Origin: Allobosea sp. BH3
GTDB taxonomy: Bacteria > Pseudomonadota > Alphaproteobacteria > Rhizobiales > Beijerinckiaceae
Length of the DNA: 64,000 nucleotides
Assembly (NCBI RefSeq): GCF_025499465.1
Contig: NZ_JAIMCA010000004.1
Span: forward strand, 62,001 to 126,000
Direction: 5' to 3'
Below the pieces are notes generated by a model. That model ran no database searches and was not told the DNA's origin. It saw only the letters and a program-made list of their open reading frames with translations. Below are positions 18,514 through 26,295 of this stretch, one piece after another. The translations under genes and the position numbers were made by a program. Numbering within the stretch: position 1 is the stretch's first letter; each line of letters starts with the position of its first letter.

Positions 18514-19245
18514 GTGGCGTATGGGTGGAGAAGGTCCGGTCTGGCCGGGCTGGCGATGGTCGTCGCCGCCGCTCACTCCCCCATGGCTTTGGCCGAAGAG
18601 GCGGAGGAAACCGAGCCCTCCCCTATCTCCATGGTCATCTTCGGCTCGATGGAGGCCGGGCCGACGAAGAGCTTCGCGGCCGTCGGCATGAAGCGCGCCA
18701 TCGGCGGTGGGTTGGCTCAAAGCGGCTTCCGGCTGCTCCTGAAGGCGGGTGGCTCGCGCGAGGATACGCGCGTGCACAAGCCGCACGGCACCACGTACAA
18801 GGCCGAGAGCCAGTCCATGCTCGGCTATGAGTGGCGCATCGGCGACACCTTCCTTGCGGTCTACGCAGGTTCCGATGCCGAAAGCGAGCAGCGGATCGGG
18901 CCCTTCTGCTCATGTGTGTCGACGCGCTACGGCGCACGCCTCCAGGGCGATCTCTGGATGACGCCGGCCGAGGGCATGATGCTCCAGGCCAGCGCTTACG
19001 CCTCCTCGATCAACGGCCGGCTCTGGGGTCGCGTCGCGCACGGCTGGCAGACGCCGATGGGTTTCTATCTCGGGCCGGAGCTGGAGGCCTATCGCGAGCG
19101 CGACTACAGCAAGCTCCGGCTCGGCCTGCATCTCACAGGCCTGCGCCTGCTCGGCGTCGAATGGCGTCTTTCCGGCGGCTGGCAGACGACGAGCGACCGC
19201 CCGTCAGAGGCTTACGGCACGCTCGGCCTACACTGGCTTCGCTGA
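18514..19245 (+). CDS. bcsS: BcsS-like outer-membrane beta-barrel protein
   Basis: 243 residues from GTG at 18514 behind a GGGGGG run. A signal peptide ends near ALAEEAEE (about 28). The mature part alternates short hydrophobic and polar strands (FGSMEAGPTKSFAAVGMKRA, GYEWRIGDTFLAVYAG, SKLRLGLHLTGLRLLG) and ends in LHWLR, as expected for a small barrel. The FGSxEAG start and GxxxAIGGGLxxSGFR pattern fit BcsS, linked to alphaproteobacterial cellulose synthesis. No bcsA or bcsB is in the window, so the family call is likely and the role uncertain. Confidence 0.6.
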   Translation: MAYGWRRSGLAGLAMVVAAAHSPMALAEEAEETEPSPISMVIFGSMEAGPTKSFAAVGMKRAIGGGLAQSGFRLLLKAGGSREDTRVHKPHGTTYKAESQSMLGYEWRIGDTFLAVYAGSDAESEQRIGPFCSCVSTRYGARLQGDLWMTPAEGMMLQASAYASSINGRLWGRVAHGWQTPMGFYLGPELEAYRERDYSKLRLGLHLTGLRLLGVEWRLSGGWQTTSDRPSEAYGTLGLHWLR

Positions 19246-19263
19246 CGCGTGTCCCCGCATCGC

Positions 19264-19358
19264 CGTTGCGAGCGCAGCGAAGCAATCCAGGAGGCCTGGG
19301 CCGCACCGCTCGCCCGGTCCTCCTGGATTGCTTCGTCGCTTCGCTCCTCGCAATGACG
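19264..19358. repeat. Intergenic repeat R2, TTGCGAGCG-type arms
   Basis: TTGCGAGCGCAGCGAAGCAATCC on the left and GGATTGCTTCGTCGC...CTCGCAATGACG on the right form a long hairpin across a variable centre. The left CGTCAT end is degraded. It lies between the convergent bcsS-like gene and the Mo-cofactor fusion gene, where it may also act as a transcription barrier. Confidence 0.75.
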
Positions 19359-19379
19359 CTGGAGAGCGCCCTGATCCGC

Positions 19380-20981
19380 CTACCCCTGCAGCGCCTTGAG
19401 CGCTTCCGGCGTATCGACGTCGATGGCGATCGAGGGATCCTCGAAGGACACCTCGACGACGCGCTCACCGGCCTCGTCGAGCAGGCGGCGCGCGCCGCGG
19501 TCGCCCGTCAGCAGCGAAACGGCCGGGAATATCTCCCGCGCCAGCAGAACCGGATTGCCGCGCTGGCCGAACAATGTCGGCACGACGGCAAGCATTTCCG
19601 GCTGACGCTTCAAAGCCTCGACGAGCCCACCGATCACCTTTGGAGTCACATTCGGCATGTCGCCGAGCGAGACCACGGCGCCAGGCGCATCCGGCGGCAA
19701 AGAGGCGACGCCCACCTTGAGCGAACCGGCAAGCCCCGACGCATAATCGGGGTTGTGAACGATCCTGACCGGCAACTCCGCCAGCGCCGCCTCGACGGCC
19801 GCCCGCTCGTGGCCCGTGACGACGATGACGGGGAAGAGTCCGGCTTCCAGCTGCGCCTCGACGGCATGGCGCAGGATCGGCTTGCCGCGCAGCGGCTGGG
19901 TGAGCTTGTTGCGCGCGCCCATCCGCGTCGATTGCCCGGCGGCCAGCACGATGCCGGCGACCGCCCCGCTACCCTCATGCCCCGGCGTGCGCGGTTGCGG
20001 TCGGGAAACGATCTCCATCAGCAGCCCACCGACGCCCATGCGCTGGACATCGGCCTTGCCGACCGGGATGCGGGCGAGGCTGCGCTGCAGCACCCAGTCG
20101 AAACTGTTCTCCTTGGGCGAACGGGCGCAGCCCGGTGCACCGATCACCGGCCTGCCCCCAAGCCGTCCGAGCATCAGGAGATTGCCCGGATCCACCGGCA
20201 TGCCGAGATGCTCGACCGTGCCGCCGGCCTCCACCAGCGCCTGCGGGATGACGTCGCGCCGGTCGGTAATGGCGGAAGCGCCGAAGACGACGATGATGTC
20301 GGCCTCCGCCTTCGCCTCGGCGGCGATCGCCGCCGCGAGCGGCTCCGGCTCGTGCGGCACGCGCCGGTCGGAAGAGAGAACCGCCTCGGCCGGCGCCAGC
20401 CGCTCCTCCATGATGCGCAACGTCTTGTCGACCACGCTCGGCTTCAGCCCCGGCAGCAGCGTCGAGATCACGGCCACTCGCGAGGGCTTGTAGGGCGCGA
20501 CCGCGATCGGCGAGTCCGGTCCGAGTGCTGCGAGCGCCTCGGCGACCTGCGCCGCCGGCACCGCATAGGGGATGATCTTGACCGTGGCGACGAGTTCGCC
20601 CGCCACCACCGCCTTGAGTGCTGGCAGCGTCGCGACCGTGATCGCCTCGTCGATCGCGTTGAAGGCGTCGATCGCCGCCACGTCGACCTTCAGGACGCCC
20701 GCAGCGGTCGAAAAGAGATTGACCCGGCCGGTGAAGGGCACCTCGGCCCTGATCGCCTCTCCGGTCATCCGGGCGGCGAGCTGCTTCGCCGCCTCGTTCT
20801 CACCGATATCGTCCGGCTCGAGCCGAACCGCGACGATCTCGGTGATGCCGGCCGCTTTCAGCCCGGCGGCGAGTTCAGCCGTCACGGTCGCGCCCTTCTT
20901 CACGATAGTCGCACCGGCGCGGATGCTGTGCGCCGCGATGCAACCCACCGCCTCGGTGATGGCGACCGGTCCGAACTTCAT
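19380..20981 (-). CDS. Molybdopterin-binding/NTP-transferase fusion (Mo-cofactor cytidylyltransferase-like)
   Basis: 533 residues from ATG at 20981, eight bases after the XdhC stop. Residues 1-330 resemble a MoeA/Mog-type molybdopterin-binding domain (TDRRDVIPQALVEAGG, HLGMPVDPGNLLMLG, GAPGCARSPKENSFDW). Residues 340-533 are a MobA-like nucleotidyltransferase with VLAAGQSTRMGARNKL, VSLGDMPNVTP and QRGNPV. Such fusions probably add CMP to molybdopterin for xanthine-dehydrogenase/CO-dehydrogenase-type enzymes. It is the last gene of the cox-like cluster, which needs molybdopterin cytosine dinucleotide. Confidence 0.85.
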   Translation of the reverse strand: MKFGPVAITEAVGCIAAHSIRAGATIVKKGATVTAELAAGLKAAGITEIVAVRLEPDDIGENEAAKQLAARMTGEAIRAEVPFTGRVNLFSTAAGVLKVDVAAIDAFNAIDEAITVATLPALKAVVAGELVATVKIIPYAVPAAQVAEALAALGPDSPIAVAPYKPSRVAVISTLLPGLKPSVVDKTLRIMEERLAPAEAVLSSDRRVPHEPEPLAAAIAAEAKAEADIIVVFGASAITDRRDVIPQALVEAGGTVEHLGMPVDPGNLLMLGRLGGRPVIGAPGCARSPKENSFDWVLQRSLARIPVGKADVQRMGVGGLLMEIVSRPQPRTPGHEGSGAVAGIVLAAGQSTRMGARNKLTQPLRGKPILRHAVEAQLEAGLFPVIVVTGHERAAVEAALAELPVRIVHNPDYASGLAGSLKVGVASLPPDAPGAVVSLGDMPNVTPKVIGGLVEALKRQPEMLAVVPTLFGQRGNPVLLAREIFPAVSLLTGDRGARRLLDEAGERVVEVSFEDPSIAIDVDTPEALKALQG

Positions 20982-20988
20982 GGTCGCC

Positions 20989-21681
20989 TCAGGCCGGCTT
21001 GCGGCGCGGGCCGCGCAGCGTGTTGACGATCTCGGCGAGGATCGACAGTGCGATCTCGGCCGGCGAGACGGCGCCGATGTCGAGGCCGATGGGCGCGTGG
21101 ATGCGCGCGATGGCCTCTTCATCGAAGCCCGCCGCCGTCAGCCGCTCGACACGCTTCGCATGCGTCTTCCGGCTGCCGAGCGCGCCGATATAGAAGCAGT
21201 TCGAGCGCAGCGCCGCATCGAGCCCAGGATCGTCGATCTTCGGATCATGCGTCAGTGCGACGAAGGCGGTGTAGCCGTCGAGGCCGATGCGCGGGATCAC
21301 CTCCTCCGGCCATTCCGGCAGCAGCGTCACCTCCGGGAAGCGCTCCGGCGTGGCGAAGGCGGTGCGCGGATCGATGATGACAAGGTCGAGATCGAGCGTC
21401 TTCGCCATCGGCGCCATCGCCTGCGAGATATGCACCGCGCCGGTCACGACCACGCGCGGATGCGGCGCCTGCACCGTCAGGAACCAGGCTTGGCCCGCCG
21501 CCTCGACCATGCCGCTCTTGCCCATGCGGAGCTGCTTTTCGAGCAGTTCCGACAGCGGATCGGCGGTGATGTCCTGCTGCTTCACGAGGCGCTGCGTACC
21601 GGCGGCGATATCCGTCACCAGCACGGTCGCCCGCCGGGCCTCGCGCTCGGCGTTGAGCGTCGCGAGAACGGAAAGATCCAT
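20989..21681 (-). CDS. XdhC/CoxI C-terminal domain protein
   Basis: 230 residues. The second half holds the XdhC Rossmann-like fold: RVVVTGAVHISQAMAPMAKT, LDLVIIDPRTAFATPERFPE, FVALTHDPKIDDPGL and YIGALGSRKTHAKRVERL. Proteins of this family bind and protect Mo-cofactor and help insert it into molybdenum hydroxylases. The CxGG-type N-terminal XdhC domain is encoded separately at 22318-22641, so the usual two-domain factor is split here. It overlaps none of its neighbours and sits five bases from the LysE gene. Confidence 0.85.
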   Translation of the reverse strand: MDLSVLATLNAEREARRATVLVTDIAAGTQRLVKQQDITADPLSELLEKQLRMGKSGMVEAAGQAWFLTVQAPHPRVVVTGAVHISQAMAPMAKTLDLDLVIIDPRTAFATPERFPEVTLLPEWPEEVIPRIGLDGYTAFVALTHDPKIDDPGLDAALRSNCFYIGALGSRKTHAKRVERLTAAGFDEEAIARIHAPIGLDIGAVSPAEIALSILAEIVNTLRGPRRKPA

Positions 21682-21686
21682 AGCGG

Positions 21687-22316
21687 TCAGCCCTTGTCGG
21701 TCGCGAGCTTGAGGCCGAGCCCGATCATCAGCGAGCCGCCAAGCCAGCGGCCGAAGGCGAAGCTCGCGCCCCTCTTCTTCATCGCGCCGACGATGGCGGA
21801 GGCGCCGAGCACCGTGATGAGATCGGCCGAGGAGAACACGAAGTTCACGATGGTACCGAGGATCAGGAACTGCGCCCAGACCGGCAGCGACGCCGCTGGA
21901 TCAACGAACTGCGGCAGCAGCGCGATGAAGAACAACGCGACCTTCGGATTCAGCACCTCGACGATGAAGGAATCGACCAGCGCGCGCTTCACCGTCTTGT
22001 GCGGCGCAAGCGGCTGATCGGTCGTGACCATGCGCGAGCGGATCATGCCGATGCCGATCCAGATCAGGTAGAGCGAGCCGGCGATCTTCACCGCCATATA
22101 GAGCTCCGGCACATGCTTGAACACGGCCGAAAGGCCGAAAGCCGCGGCGAAGACATGCAGATAGCAGCCGAGATGGATGCCGAGCATGGCCATCAGCCCG
22201 GCCTTGCGGCCATGGCTGATCGTCTGGGCGGCAGTGTAGAGCAGCGCAGGCCCCGGAAAATAAGCAACGAGCATCGTGACCGTCGCGAAAGCGACAAGCG
22301 TCTCCCAGGAGGGCAT
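21687..22316 (-). CDS. LysE/RhtB-family exporter
   Basis: 209 residues with about six membrane helices. The N-terminal text FPGPALLYTAAQTISHGRKA and the following GIHLGCYLHVFAAAFGLSAV are typical of the LysE superfamily, which exports amino acids and related small solutes. It lies between two XdhC-type genes with gaps of one and five bases, so it is co-transcribed with the CO-dehydrogenase-like genes. Whether its substrate relates to that enzyme is unknown. Confidence 0.85.
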   Translation of the reverse strand: MPSWETLVAFATVTMLVAYFPGPALLYTAAQTISHGRKAGLMAMLGIHLGCYLHVFAAAFGLSAVFKHVPELYMAVKIAGSLYLIWIGIGMIRSRMVTTDQPLAPHKTVKRALVDSFIVEVLNPKVALFFIALLPQFVDPAASLPVWAQFLILGTIVNFVFSSADLITVLGASAIVGAMKKRGASFAFGRWLGGSLMIGLGLKLATDKG

Positions 22317-22317
22317 G

Positions 22318-22641
<324 letters not shown>

Positions 22642-22673
22642 GGTCGAAGCTCCGCTTGCTAATGGATGATAGC

Positions 22674-22762
22674 CGTCATTGCGAGCGGAGCGAAGCAATC
22701 CAGGGGGCTGGGCGGAAGTATCCAACCCAGCCCCCTGGATTGCTGCGCTCCTCGCAATGACG
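22674..22762. repeat. Intergenic repeat R3, TTGCGAGCG-type arms
   Basis: CGTCATTGCGAGCGGAGCG begins it and CTCGCAATGACG ends it, with a strong inner hairpin CCAGGGGGCTGGG / CCCAGCCCCCTGG. It separates the VWA gene from the split XdhC gene inside the cox-like cluster. Confidence 0.8.
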
Positions 22763-22795
22763 ATCACCGCTGTTGCTGGCGGTAAACATCATGCC

Positions 22796-23995
22796 TCAAC
22801 CCGCCTTCTTCAACCACAGGCGCGGATCGCTCTCCCGCCCTGCGTCGTGCGAAAGGGCGGCGCAGAGATCGGTCATCGCCGCGAGGTTGTGGATCGGGCG
22901 GAAGCTGTCGACATGCGGCAGCATCGCCTTGATCCCGCTGGCGCGCGCCGCGAAGGCGTCGTAGCGCAAAAGCGGATTGAGCCAGACGAGCTTGCGGCAG
23001 GAGCGCTGGAGACGGTCCATCTCGAAACCGAGGCTGTCGTCGAGATGCCGCTCCAGCCCGTCGGTGAAGAGCAGCACAACCGCCCCGCCCGGCAGCACCC
23101 GGCGCGACCAGACACGGTTGAACTCGTGCAGTGCCGTCGAGATCCGCGTGCCACCCTCCCAGTCCGGCGCAGCCTTGCCGGCGAGCGCGAGCGCCTCGTC
23201 CGGATCGCGCGCCTTCAGCATGCGCGAGACATTCGTGAGCCGCGTGCCGAAGACGAAGGAATGCACGCGGCGCCGCCTCTCGGTCAGCGCATGCAGGAAA
23301 TGCAGGAAGATGCGCGAATATTCCGCCATCGAGCCCGAAATATCGACGAGCGCGACGATCGGCGGATGCACCTCGCGCCGCTCGCGGAAGGCGAGGTCGA
23401 TCGAGCCGCCCCCACCCCTGAGCGAACGGCGGAAGGTGCGGCGCGGATCGATGCGCAGGCCCCGCGTCGCAGCGATGAAACGCCGCGTCGGAACGCTGTC
23501 GTCCGGCAGTCGCAGCTCCGCGATGAGCTGCTTGGCGCGGGCGATCTCTGTCGCCGTCATCTGGGCAAAGTCGCGCGATTGCAGCGTCTCGCGGTCGGAA
23601 ACCGTGAGACGCGCGGTCAGCTCCGTGAGCTCGGCCGGAGGCTCCTCCTCGCGCGGAGGCGGCTGGAAGGCCTCCGCGACGCGCAGCGCCCCAGCCTCGG
23701 CCTTCTCAGGCTGGCTGTCGGCGCCGGGCGAGACCGGCGACATCTGCGCCATGATCTTCTCGATCAGGTTGCGCCGGCGCCAGAACAGCCGGAAGGCCTG
23801 ATCATAGACCGCGCTGTCCTCATGCTTCTTCACGAAGATCGCATGCAGCGCCCAATAGATGTCGTCGCGCCCGCCGAGCGCCCCTTCGGCAAGAGCCTCG
23901 ACCGCCTCGACCACCGCGCCCGGCCCCACGGGCAGCCCCGCCGCGCGCAGGGCGCGCGCGAAATAGGCGACGTTCTCGGCGAGCTTGCCGGTCAC
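22796..23995 (-). CDS. coxE: CoxE-like VWA domain protein
   Basis: 399 residues from GTG at 23995, overlapping the preceding stop (GTGA). The N-terminal helix region (KLAENVAYFARALRAAGLPV) and GRDDIYWALHAIFVKKHEDS are typical of CoxE. The VWA domain contains VALVDISGSMAEYSR, an intact metal-ion site DxSGS. CoxE works with the MoxR ATPase CoxD in maturing the metal centre of CO dehydrogenase. The link to this particular form II enzyme is inferred from position. Confidence 0.88.
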   Translation of the reverse strand: MTGKLAENVAYFARALRAAGLPVGPGAVVEAVEALAEGALGGRDDIYWALHAIFVKKHEDSAVYDQAFRLFWRRRNLIEKIMAQMSPVSPGADSQPEKAEAGALRVAEAFQPPPREEEPPAELTELTARLTVSDRETLQSRDFAQMTATEIARAKQLIAELRLPDDSVPTRRFIAATRGLRIDPRRTFRRSLRGGGGSIDLAFRERREVHPPIVALVDISGSMAEYSRIFLHFLHALTERRRRVHSFVFGTRLTNVSRMLKARDPDEALALAGKAAPDWEGGTRISTALHEFNRVWSRRVLPGGAVVLLFTDGLERHLDDSLGFEMDRLQRSCRKLVWLNPLLRYDAFAARASGIKAMLPHVDSFRPIHNLAAMTDLCAALSHDAGRESDPRLWLKKAG

Positions 23996-24372
23996 GCTCC
24001 GGCCGTATCGGTCATGAAGACCTTCTGCACGATCTGCCACTGGCTCTCGACTTTCAGGAACGAGAGCAGATCGGTGAAGTAGCGCGGCGGCATCTGGCAT
24101 TTGACCTTCACCAGAGCCAGCGTCGGCCCGACCAGGTCGATGGTCAGGATATGATCCTCCCGCGCCATCCCGGCCGCCTTCGGCGACGGCCGGTTGCGCA
24201 CAGCGTCCAGCCATTGCTCGCGCGGCACGATCTGGATCAGGCCGTCGTCCTTGACCGTGGTCAGCGCGCTGGTCGGATGGAAGGCGTGAGCCAGCTTGGC
24301 GACGTCGCCCTCATAGAGCCCGTCAAGATAGGTGCGCGTCACGGCCTCGATGGCCTTGATGTCGTTGTTCAT
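23992..24372 (-). CDS. NTF2/SnoaL-like lumazine-binding fold protein
   Basis: 126 residues from ATG at 24372 (MNNDIKAIEAVTRTYLDGLY); an ATG at 24399 is also in frame, and neither has a strong ribosome binding site. The pattern YLDGLYEGDVAKLAHAFHPT and the C-terminal FLKVESQWQIVQKVF match the lumazine-binding NTF2-like family. These are small cone-shaped proteins acting as enzymes or ligand binders. It is inserted between the MoxR ATPase gene and coxE, overlapping coxE by four bases; a role with the cluster is only positional. Confidence 0.75.
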   Translation of the reverse strand: MNNDIKAIEAVTRTYLDGLYEGDVAKLAHAFHPTSALTTVKDDGLIQIVPREQWLDAVRNRPSPKAAGMAREDHILTIDLVGPTLALVKVKCQMPPRYFTDLLSFLKVESQWQIVQKVFMTDTAGA

Positions 24373-24439
24373 CGCTCGATCGTCCTGTTCCCGGGTCATT
24401 TAGGCACGGCCCTCGAGCCGCCCGCCTTATGACCTATCG

Positions 24440-25354
24440 TCAGAGTCTGGTGTCCGCCTTGATCTGCTCCAAAAGCTCCCGCACCTTCGAGCCCTGCATC
24501 GCCTGGATGTCGTCCTGATATTTGAGCAGCGCGCCCAGCGTATCGGAGACGATGGCCGGGTCGAGCGCCACGGCGTCGAGCTCGACCAGCGCCGTCGCCC
24601 AGTCGAGCGTCTCGGCCACGCCCGGCGCCTTGAACAGCTCCTCCTTGCGGATCGCCTGCACGAAGCCAACGACCTGCTTTGAGAGCTTGGCCGGCGCATC
24701 CGGCACCTTGGCCTTCAGGATGGCGAGTTCGCGCGGCGCGTCGGGATAGCCGACCCAATGATAGAGGCAGCGCCGCTTCAGCGCGTCGTGAATCTCGCGC
24801 GTGCGGTTCGAGGTCAGGATCACGATCGGCGGCTCAGCCGCCTTGATCGTCCCAAGCTCGGGAATCGTCACCTGCGCATCGGCCAGCACTTCGAGCAGGA
24901 AGGCCTCGAAGGCCTCATCCGTACGGTCGAGCTCGTCGATCAGCAGGATCGGCGCCCCGCCCTCCTGCGGCTCCAGCGCCTGCAGAAGCGGCCGCTTCAC
25001 CAGATATTTCTCGGAGAAGATGCCGGCTTCCAGCCGCTCGCGGTCTGCCGCGGCCCCGCCCGCCTCGGCGAGGCGGATCGCCATCATCTGCCCGGCATAG
25101 TTCCATTCGTAGACGGCCGAGGAGAGATCGAGCCCCTCATAGCATTGCAGCCGGATCAGCCGCCGCCCGAGGCCTGCCGCCAGCACCTTGGCGATCTCGG
25201 TCTTGCCGGTGCCGGCCTCGCCCTCCAGCAGCAGCGGCCGCTTCATCCTGAGCGCCAGGAAGAGCACCGTCGCCAGCGCGCGGTCGGAGACATAACCCTG
25301 CGCCTGCAGCAGGGCGAGCGTGGCGTCGATGGAGGTCGGAACGGGAGAGGACAT
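24440..25354 (-). CDS. coxD: MoxR-family AAA+ ATPase (CoxD-like)
   Basis: 304 residues from ATG at 25354. Upstream in-frame Met codons lie in a repeat and are not used. Walker A is LLEGEAGTGKTEIAKVLA and Walker B is ILLIDELDRTDEAFEAF, followed by TSNRTREIHDALKRRCLYHW with the sensor and arginine residues. CoxD unfolds or remodels CO dehydrogenase so that its copper-sulfur-molybdenum site can be built, in form I systems. Here it sits downstream of the form II structural genes, with CoxE as likely partner. Confidence 0.9.
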   Translation of the reverse strand: MSSPVPTSIDATLALLQAQGYVSDRALATVLFLALRMKRPLLLEGEAGTGKTEIAKVLAAGLGRRLIRLQCYEGLDLSSAVYEWNYAGQMMAIRLAEAGGAAADRERLEAGIFSEKYLVKRPLLQALEPQEGGAPILLIDELDRTDEAFEAFLLEVLADAQVTIPELGTIKAAEPPIVILTSNRTREIHDALKRRCLYHWVGYPDAPRELAILKAKVPDAPAKLSKQVVGFVQAIRKEELFKAPGVAETLDWATALVELDAVALDPAIVSDTLGALLKYQDDIQAMQGSKVRELLEQIKADTRL

Positions 25355-25363
25355 CAGGACACA

Positions 25364-25453
25364 CGTCATGCCCGGGCTTGACTCGGGCATCTCTTGGGAA
25401 TGAGCCATGAGCTAGGCGTGGAAGAGATGGCCGGGTCAAGCCCGGCCATGACG
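25364..25453. repeat. CGTCAT...ATGACG intergenic repeat R4
   Basis: CGTCATGCCCGGGCTTGACTC on the left and GAGATGGCCGGGTCAAGCC...CATGACG on the right, two hairpins with different cores. It lies between coxM and coxD. Confidence 0.8.
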
Positions 25454-25474
25454 TCCCTTCCATGCGCCGGAGAC

Positions 25475-26278
25475 TTACTTCCCGGTCGCCTGCGCGACGG
25501 CCTGCCTGGTCATCACGCCGATCAGATGGGCGCGATATTCCGGGTCGGCATGGATGTCGCCGTTGATGCCCTTCGAGCCATGCTTGAAGCCTTCGAGCGA
25601 CTTCGGCGAGAAGCGGACCTTGAGCGCAGCCTCGGCCTCCGGCCAGCGGAACACGCCGCCCTCGCCTGCCCCGGTCACCGCGACGCGGACTTCCGATCCG
25701 CGCTTGGCGACGAAGACGCCGACCATCGCATAGCGCGAGGCCGGGTTGCGGAACTTGGCGTAACCCGCCTTGGAGACCAGCGGGAAGGAGACCTTGGTGA
25801 CGATCTCGCCCTCCTCCAGCGCCGTCTCGTAGAGCCCGGTGAAGAACTCTTCCGCCGTGAGCTTGCGCTTGTTGGTGATGACGGTGGCCCCCAACGCCAG
25901 CAGCGCCGCGGGATAGTCCGCCGCCGGGTCGTTGTTCGCGACCGAGCCGCCGATCGTGCCGCGATGGCGCACATGCGGATCGCCGATATGGCTGGCGAGA
26001 TAGGCGAGCGCCGGGATCGCCGCCTGGACCACGGCGGAATCGGCGACCTCGGCATGGGTCGTCATCGCGCCGATGACGATGTTGCGGCCCTTTGCGGCGA
26101 TGCCCTTGAGATCGGCGCAGGCGCCGAGATCGACGAGCGCGGTAGGCGAGGCCAGCCGCTGCTTCATCGTCGGCAGCAGGGTGTGGCCGCCGGCGAGCAG
26201 CTTGGCGTCCTCCTTCTTGGCGAGCAGCGTCACCGCCTGCCGGGCGCTCGTGGGCTTGTGATAGGTGAAGGCGTACAT
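25475..26278 (-). CDS. coxM: CO-dehydrogenase-type medium (FAD) subunit
   Basis: 267 residues. The FAD-binding motifs AKLLAGGHTLLPTMKQRL near 28-45 and TIGGSVANNDPAADYP near 111-126 match the CoxM/xanthine dehydrogenase FAD subunit. It passes electrons from the iron-sulfur subunit to FAD and on to the respiratory chain. It follows coxL by 17 bases, giving the gene order S-L-M, usual for form II clusters. Confidence 0.92.
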   Translation of the reverse strand: MYAFTYHKPTSARQAVTLLAKKEDAKLLAGGHTLLPTMKQRLASPTALVDLGACADLKGIAAKGRNIVIGAMTTHAEVADSAVVQAAIPALAYLASHIGDPHVRHRGTIGGSVANNDPAADYPAALLALGATVITNKRKLTAEEFFTGLYETALEEGEIVTKVSFPLVSKAGYAKFRNPASRYAMVGVFVAKRGSEVRVAVTGAGEGGVFRWPEAEAALKVRFSPKSLEGFKHGSKGINGDIHADPEYRAHLIGVMTRQAVAQATGK

Positions 26279-26295
26279 GTGCTCTTCCTTTCAGC

